Positions 59,101 through 64,000 of a stretch of DNA of 64,000 nucleotides are shown piece by piece. Both the position numbers and the translations under genes were made by a program. The notes beneath the pieces are model-generated. The model had not been told where the DNA came from. It was given only the letters and a program-made list of their open reading frames with translations, and did no database searches. Within the stretch, counting starts at the first letter, position 1, and the number at the start of each line of letters is the position of its first letter. Source of the stretch: Petunia secreta (lineage: Eukaryota; Streptophyta; Magnoliopsida; Solanales; Solanaceae); contig JARKIP010000064.1 in the NCBI GenBank assembly GCA_029990175.1, positions 15,084,001 to 15,148,000 on the forward strand, in the 5' to 3' direction.

Positions 59101-62100
59101 TGTAATATTTTTCAGTTCAGTAAATAAGAACGATGCGACTAACAAGCAATGCTATGTGTTGATTGAAACTAACACTACAATCAGTATAGAAACTGAAAAT
59201 CTTGTTTTGTTTTTTTTCAATCGATATATTAATCTAAGAAACCCCACTTGAATTCTAGTTCAACCCCACAATCCCACGTACAGAAAAAAAGAACGTTGGA
59301 ATTAGAACAGAAAACCTATCAACATTCTCAAAAAGAAGAAGTATCTTAACGAGGACTTGATTTAACATGGAAAATCGAGAGTTCAACCAAGAACAATGGA
59401 GTAGGCGTTTCCTCTCTAAAAACGTTAATTACCATCCAAATGTTAAGTTTTTAACTAATGAAACCCTTTAGGTTTAAATAGGCCTTAAAATAAACCCGAA
59501 AAATATCCTCAAAATAAAAGTTCCATGTTGGAATTACAGAGCCTCGCTCGCCAAAATTTGCACTTGAGGGCAAATCTACTAGCTTGAATGCAAACCTGCG
59601 CAACATTAGGCAGTAGCTCGCGCACTGTGCACTGCATTTCCTACGCAATTGTGCACTATGGTCTCGAGTCCATCGCCTTGTAATGCCATGTGTCGGTGAG
59701 CTACCTGGGTGTCGTCCTGGAATTTGGACCTGCATCAAAAAGGGAAAGATTAGCAACAACCACTCACTCGATACTCACCTGGGAAATCAATTTTGTAGCT
59801 CTGAGAGTTTCAAATGGACCATCACACTCTAAATGAAACATTAGTGTTAAAGGGAACTAGAACCACGTTTTTTTGAGAACTCTTGGGGAAGATGGAGAAC
59901 TATGTGTAGTAGTCTTTGAAGGGGCCGGCAGCTTTTGAAGGGGCAGAGAGTAGTTTTGCTAAGATGCATAGTAGTCTTTTATTTCTCATCCTTTTGGTGT
60001 ACCTATGAGATTCCAATGTGCATAGATTATTGAGTTTCTTTTGTTGAGAACTACTTCTTGACATAGGTTCTCTCCTTTTTGGGGTACGGCTTGTATATGG
60101 GGTGTTCCCCTTTCATTATTAATAAGATTGTTTACTTTATGAATGAAAAAGAACGGAGAATATAATTGCCGGTTGACAAACTGCTACAACATTACTTCTA
60201 CTGAAAAGCTAACTTTTAAGGCATCGACTTTATTCCCTCAAGCTAATTCTCTGTGTAATCAAAACCAAGATTGTCTTGGTCTGCCTGAACTGAAGACTGG
60301 ATTGAACCCAATCCTACTATATCATTCTGTTTTTTCAAGTAGAGGCGGTCTGGTACAGTTTCTCAGTCCATCAGAGTGTTTCTTATCTCGGTCATTTCTC
60401 TCTTTTAGCATGATCTATTGGGTCCTACCTTTGAAAGACAACTGTACACAACAACATACCTAAGTTGCTCGGGTGTCCGACACGGGTGCGGATCTAGAGG
60501 TCGGATCCTTCAAAATCTAAATTCTAAGATTCGAGGATACGGATCCTATTACGGATATGGGTGCAGGGATTCGGCTAAAAATAATTCATAAAATTAAAAA
60601 TAGAGTTTTAATCCGATCCTACACTTTTTTTTGGCCTTAAGAAATATTTTCCCTTTTGATTTTCTGTTGAGGTACGGTAGGAAGATATCATTAGAGAGGT
60701 AATTACTACAAAATTATCCTAGCTTTGGTTTCACTTTTTTTTTTTTTTTTTGAGTAAGGTAACATGTTATATATCAGCTGCACAAAGGTTGTGCAGAAAC
60801 CATATTTACAATCCAGCAAAAAGGGCAAAAAAAAATCCTTGTTCATCTTACAAGGAATCTATGGTATCTAGCAAAGATACAACATCATCACAAAGCTCTT
60901 GTTTACATCAAAAATGAAATAAAAATAAACTGTTCATTTTTACTTTTTGTACTGAATTAAGAGTTCCTTCAAAACATCGTGTGTTCCTCTCTTTCCAAAC
61001 AGTCCACCATACACAAGCAGGTATAATTTGCCACCATTTCTTCTGAGTAACAGTCCCCCCGGTGTAATTCCAGCATTGCAGCAATTCTCTTGTAGTCTTA
61101 GGCATAGTCCATTTGATACCTTTCATGTTCAAAAATAGCTGCTATATCTGATCAGTGACTTTGCAATGTAGAAAAAGATGATTTATAGTCTCTGACTCCT
61201 TTCCACACAAAAAACATTTAGAACATAGCTGAAATCCTCTTTTCATCAAATTGTCTTGAGTCAGACAAGCTCCCTTTGCCACCAACCATAAAAAGCATGC
61301 CACCTTGTAAGGAACTTTTACCTTCCATATGTGTTTCCAAGGCCATTTAAACCCTTGTTGCTCACTCTGATTCATCCATAAGTATGCTGATTTAACAGTG
61401 TAAGCTCCTTTGATATGCCTTTGCCAAACTAAGCTATCTTCAGCGTTTGAAATACCCGAAAAGGCCTCCAATGTTTTGAAGAAATCAGCTACTCTACACA
61501 CTTCCCAATCATTGAAAAATCTTCTAAAACTTAGATTCCATCCATGTTGGCTCCACACCTCTGAAATAGTTGCATCAGGTTGTTGATTCAAACTAAAAAT
61601 GTCAGGGAAAAGGTCTTTAAGAGGTCCATGTCCAATCCAGTTATCGTGCCAAAAAGATACATTACTTCCATTGCCCACTTTGATCCTTATTTTGCTAGAA
61701 TATGAAGACCACAGTGTTCTGATAGATCTCCATAAACTAATCCCATAAGAAGAAGTTGCCTTCTTTGTGCACCATTTTCGTTCTTGCCCATATTTTTCAC
61801 AGATAACTCTTCTCCATAAAGCTTGATCCTCTATTCCGTATCTCCACAACCATTTCATCAATAAGCTTTTGTTGTGCATTCTCAAGTTTCTTATCCCCAA
61901 ACCTCCTTCCTTCTTGTTAGTAGTGACGGTTTTCCAATTAACCAAATGAAAGCTCCTCTTTTCCTTGTTTCCTTGCCAGATAAAGTTTCTCCTTAGAGAA
62001 TCAATTCGCTTTTCAATTTTGGTAGGCAAAGGAAATAAAGACATCATATATGTAGGTAATGAATCCAAAACAGTGTTAACCAAAAGTATCCTTCCTCCGA

Positions 62101-64000
62101 ATGATAGGTATTGACTTTTCCATCTAGCCAATCTTTTCTCACATCTTTTGAGAACTCCATTCCAAATTTCCTGTGACTTGCTCTTTGATCCAAGAGGCAT
62201 TCCCAAATAGACGGTAGGTAGTGAACCCACTTCACCCCCTAAAGTCTGAGCCAACGTATGAATTGCAGGAACATCATTTATAGGAAAAATTAAGCTCTTT
62301 CCCCAATTCACATGTAAACCAGCTACTGCTTCAAAAACAGTAAGTATGAGTCTGAGATGTTTGAGTTGTTCCACCTTACCATCCATAAAAATCAAAGAGT
62401 CATCGGCATATAATAGATGAGGAATTTCCATGTTGCACCCTTGAGCGTTTGATACTTTAAAACCTGTTATCCAACTGTTTTGGACTGCAAGTTTTAGCAT
62501 TTTGTTGAGCCCTTCCATAATAATAATAAACAAGAAAGGAGACAAAGGATCTCTTGGGAATCAAATTGTATCTTGTCTAGAACTTTTCCGCTGCCCGTGG
62601 TCAAAGTACCCATAAACGTTTGACCATATCCGACACGGGTCCCACACCCATACTAGTGTCGTGTCGACACGGGTGCGGCACCAAAAGTGCCGTGTCCGAG
62701 CAACTTAGCAACATACCCAGTGATATTCCACAAGTGGGGTCTGGGGAGGGTGAAGTGTACACAGAACTTAACCATACCTTTAGTAAGCTAGAGAGGCTGT
62801 TCCTGATAGACCCTTGGCTATATTCCTCGTGTGAATTTTGGAAAATATTTTTGCTTGCAAGTTCATGATGTAGCATGAGACGCTGATGTTTGTTTTTGTC
62901 ACATTCACTTCAACATTCTTTTGGTCTAAAGGCTGCGTTTCGGGATCTTGTGGGCACGGGCTATCAGACCCTGCGTAGCTTGCTGTTGGACTTCTGCCAA
63001 TGGAAACCTAGTGAGGCGCTTTTAGATGCTCTGCTTGATATGTTGGTTGATGGAAAGTTTGATCACAAGGCAAGCCCTGTGATAAAGGTTAGTAGTCTGA
63101 GACCTCCTATGTGCATCAGCAGTAATAGCAATCATTTTTACTTAATTGAAAAAAGCCAATAGCAGCTTTTGTTTCCTCATGGTTTTTGTCACTTGTTAAA
63201 TATGTTTCTCATGTCATATTTTTGCTTCTGCTTTCATATTTCAGAATGAAGATGTCATCTTGCTATACCTCAGTGTCCTGCAAAAGGTGTGTATCAGTTC
63301 CACCTTGCTTTAATGTTTTCTTAATGTTATTTTTGGCAGATCTGCTTTGACTGTTACTCTTCCTCAAGCTTCTACCTTTTTTTTTTTTTTGTCTTCATTT
63401 TTCCTTGGGATATACAATATTCTGAATAATGATATTCATATTTGCTAACTGGGCAGAGCAGTGACTCATTGCGGAATCAAGGGCTTGATGTTTTTCTTCA
63501 GCTGATAAGAGATTCAATGTCCAATCAAGCTTCTTGTGTCAAAGCAGGGATGCTAAACTTTCTTCTTGATTGGTTTCCTCAGGAGGCCAAGGACACTGCA
63601 GTCTTAAAAATTGCCCAATTAATTCAGGTCATTGGTGGACATAGCATTTCTGGAAAAGATATACGCAAAATCTTTGCTCTACTGCGGAGTGAGAAAGTAG
63701 GGTCACATCAGCAGTACAGCTCATTGCTTTTGACCAGCATGTTGTCAATGCTCAATGAGAAGGGACCAACTGCCTTCTTTGATCTCAATGGGATGGAATC
63801 GGTAACTGAAACGTTGCTCTCTAGCCGAATCAGTGCTGTCTCTCTCTTTTTTTTTTTTCCCTATAATTGCTCTGAGTAATTTCTTCTTGCAAATTATGTG
63901 ATGCTCCCCCTTTCTTCATGCAGGGAATTTTGATAAAAACTCCAGTTCAGTGGCCATTGAATAAGGGGTTTTCTTTTACTTGTTGGCTAAGGGTAGAAAG
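47139..64000 (+). CDS. BEACH domain-containing protein B-like, N-terminal part (gene continues past the window)
   Basis: Exons: 47139-47260, 51693-51756, 52207-52435, 52699-52839, 53934-54257, 54818-55040, 55402-55467, 55694-56140, 56353-56650, 57646-58086, 58215-58370, 58474-58623, 62932-63087, 63245-63286, 63457-63801, 63924-64000+. All are GT-AG and in phase, giving about 1,093 codons without a stop. It opens MNIVKGVAGLIRRSSGSHGG and continues EVGDEAILNTLWSRYESAPD, RRLFHIFLRQFLVVYRDWEP, VVVGCSFGHPTEIIAVLIEE. The middle is armadillo-like alpha-helical repeats. The last exon, GILIKTPVQWPLNKGFSFTC, begins the lectin-like (ConA) domain that precedes PH, BEACH and WD40 in this family; those lie beyond 64000. 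BEACH proteins are very large scaffolds in membrane traffic and related processes. The B-type assignment comes from the N-terminus, recalled from plant orthologues. Introns 1 and 12 exceed 4 kb because of transposons. Confidence 0.92.
47881..48711 (+). mobile_element. 5'-truncated RTE-type LINE with 15-bp target duplications
   Basis: A perfect 15-bp repeat TGCTTTGGATTTCAA flanks the insert (47881-47895, 48697-48711). The insert encodes the C-terminus of plant RTE reverse transcriptases: KWRLASGVLCDKRVAARLKG, YGAECWPVKNSRIQEIGVAE, MRMLRWMCGHTRRDKIRNEV, LRWFGHVKRR, ending at a TAG at 48388-48390. One extra T near 47999-48005 breaks the frame. The 3' end carries GTTTACCGGAAACAGCCTCC, AAGGTCTGCGTACATCTCAC, CCCCAGACCCC and a (TTG/CTG)n tail, the RTE hallmark. 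It lies in intron 1 of the BEACH gene, same strand. Confidence 0.93.
48712..49619 (+). other. Intron 1 sequence, nothing firmly recognised
   Basis: A phrase like TTTGAGGAATAGCCTCTTG recurs several times (about 49060-49110, 49405-49465), hinting at a scrambled LINE-derived repeat. No ends could be defined. Confidence 0.35.
49620..50060 (+). mobile_element. L1-type LINE 3' fragment (plus strand)
   Basis: The plus strand encodes the zinc-finger/C-terminal end of plant L1 elements, in broken frames: DAKHLLLHCRMVG (zf-RVT), GTVKEVMFSWNCGRLWNLRR, AWCVALLALM, then VWRERNRRAL and FLVHP. It ends in an A-rich tail near 50040-50050. Heavily 5'-truncated and mutated. Confidence 0.75.
50132..50385 (-). 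mobile_element. L1-type LINE 3' fragment (minus strand)
   Basis: It starts with TTTTTTGATAAGGTAA, the complement of a LINE tail. Its right part (CCCTCAAAACATCTCG...AAACAGTCCAC, about 50323-50375) matches the L1 copy at 60970-61010 (CTTCAAAACATCGTG...AAACAGTCCACC). Confidence 0.65.
50487..50960 (-). mobile_element. L1-type LINE 3' fragment (minus strand)
   Basis: A T-run (minus-strand poly-A) followed by GAGTAAGGTAACA, then CTATGGTGTCTAGC and TTAGGCACAGTCCATTTCGA, TTCATGTTCAGAAATAGCT. This is collinear with the L1 copy at 60738-61150, so it is the same family, older. Confidence 0.75.
51390..51450. repeat. 30-bp tandem duplication in intron 1
   Basis: Two copies of CCCACGATGGCTTGAGTAGC or CCCACGATGGCTAGAGTAGT followed by TCGGATAT. 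Confidence 0.85.
51830..52070 (+). mobile_element. L1-type LINE 3' fragment in intron 2
   Basis: It shares TTTGGTGCACCCAC, GGGTGTCTTTTGTAGAAAA and ATCTTTTTGTAGGT with the plus-strand LINE fragment at 49885-49975. Its encoded FWCTHKI resembles the C-terminal motif of plant L1 elements. It ends near an A-rich stretch at 52066. Confidence 0.65.
52840..53933 (+). other. Intron 4 of the BEACH gene, nothing recognised
   Basis: A 1.1-kb intron with donor GTATTA and acceptor TTATTTCAG. Minus-strand ORFs in it have no recognisable motif. Confidence 0.5.
56838..57017. repeat. 90-bp tandem duplication in intron 9
   Basis: Units 56838-56927 and 56928-57017 both begin GTTAGGCTATTTCCT and contain AAATAGTCTTACGGTTAAGT, with very few differences. 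Recent local duplication, noncoding. Confidence 0.9.
58624..59879 (+). other. Left part of intron 12, nothing recognised
   Basis: Intronic sequence before the LINE cluster. A minus-strand ORF at 59451-59759 shows no known motif. Confidence 0.4.
59880..60150 (+). mobile_element. L1-type LINE 3' fragment in intron 12
   Basis: It contains TTTGAAGGGGC, CCTTTTGGTGTACCTATGAG and GAACTACTTCTTGACATAGG, parallel to the other plus-strand L1 ends in introns 1 and 2, and closes with CATTATTAATAAGATTG. Degenerate, no frame. Confidence 0.6.
60452..62716. mobile_element. Inverted-repeat element (MULE- or hAT-like MITE) interrupted by an L1 LINE
   Basis: The left end TAAGTTGCTCGGGTGTCCGA (60461) and right end GTCCGAGCAACTTAG (to 62707) are inverted, with CACGGGTGCGG following the left TIR and recurring at 62667-62682. 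CAACATACC flanks both sides (60452-60460, 62708-62716), a 9-bp duplication that favours Mutator-like origin; if the element starts one base earlier the duplication is 8 bp, as in hAT. About 400 bp of its own sequence remain around the nested LINE. Confidence 0.75.
60738..62571 (-). mobile_element. 5'-truncated L1-type LINE, nearly intact C-terminal half
   Basis: Tail: T-run at 60738-60753 (poly-A on the minus strand). From about 62571 the minus strand reads RDPLSPFLFIIIMEGLNKML, then the catalytic LLYADDSLIF, LGMPLGSKSKSQEIWNGVLK, KRSFHLVNWKTVTTNKKEGG, then the zf-RVT domain (WKHIWKVKVPYKVACFLWL, CLTQDNLMKRGFQLCSKCFL, NHLFLHC). After TAG 61142-61144 (Trp expected) the same frame continues LFLNMKGIKWTMPKTTRELL to 60911. 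The endonuclease and first half of RT are missing. One stop in about 545 codons marks a fairly young insertion. Confidence 0.9.

Overview
The window is nuclear DNA of a flowering plant, almost certainly Solanaceae and, by its transposon families and long introns, plausibly Nicotiana (an inference; species cannot be fixed from the window). Two conserved host genes lie at the edges in divergent orientation. About 39 kb of nested transposable elements separates them.

Layout. 678-7691 (minus) is a complete 15-exon Raf-like MAPKKK of the CTR1/EDR1 family, 941 residues when spliced at GT-AG sites that keep the frame throughout; a 5'-truncated SINE with target duplications sits in its fourth intron. 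8467-10137 is a tandem array of a miniature LTR retrotransposon (TRIM) bounded by one 5-bp duplication. 12951-14838 holds an Athila-like LTR joined head-to-head to a broken Athila reverse transcriptase. 15504-26315 is a structurally complete but mutated Ty3/gypsy element of the Tat lineage (two 557-bp LTRs, duplication AAAAG), inserted into an older inverted-repeat element. It carries gag-pol remnants on the plus strand and, on the minus strand, a spliced antisense gene with its own TATA box. 27404-31400 has several MITEs. 32829-42232 is an En/Spm (CACTA) transposon with TNP2-like and Transposase_24-like genes, interrupted by a 2.34-kb solo LTR (duplication TACCC).

47139-64000 (plus) is the 5' part of a gene for a large BEACH-domain protein (BEACH domain-containing protein B type), 16 exons and about 1,093 codons before the window ends. 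Its large introns hold an RTE LINE 3' fragment with a 15-bp duplication, six L1-type LINE 3' ends in both orientations, and a 60461-62707 inverted-repeat element that itself contains a 5'-truncated L1.

How the parts work together. The two host genes are functionally unrelated (cytosolic kinase signalling; membrane traffic/mRNP-related BEACH scaffold). Most of the rest is a record of serial transposition: three nested pairs can be ordered in time from their duplications. I did not find a clearly new host system. The most unusual items are the antisense spliced gene inside the Tat element, the TRIM tandem array, and the HWD catalytic-loop variant of the kinase.
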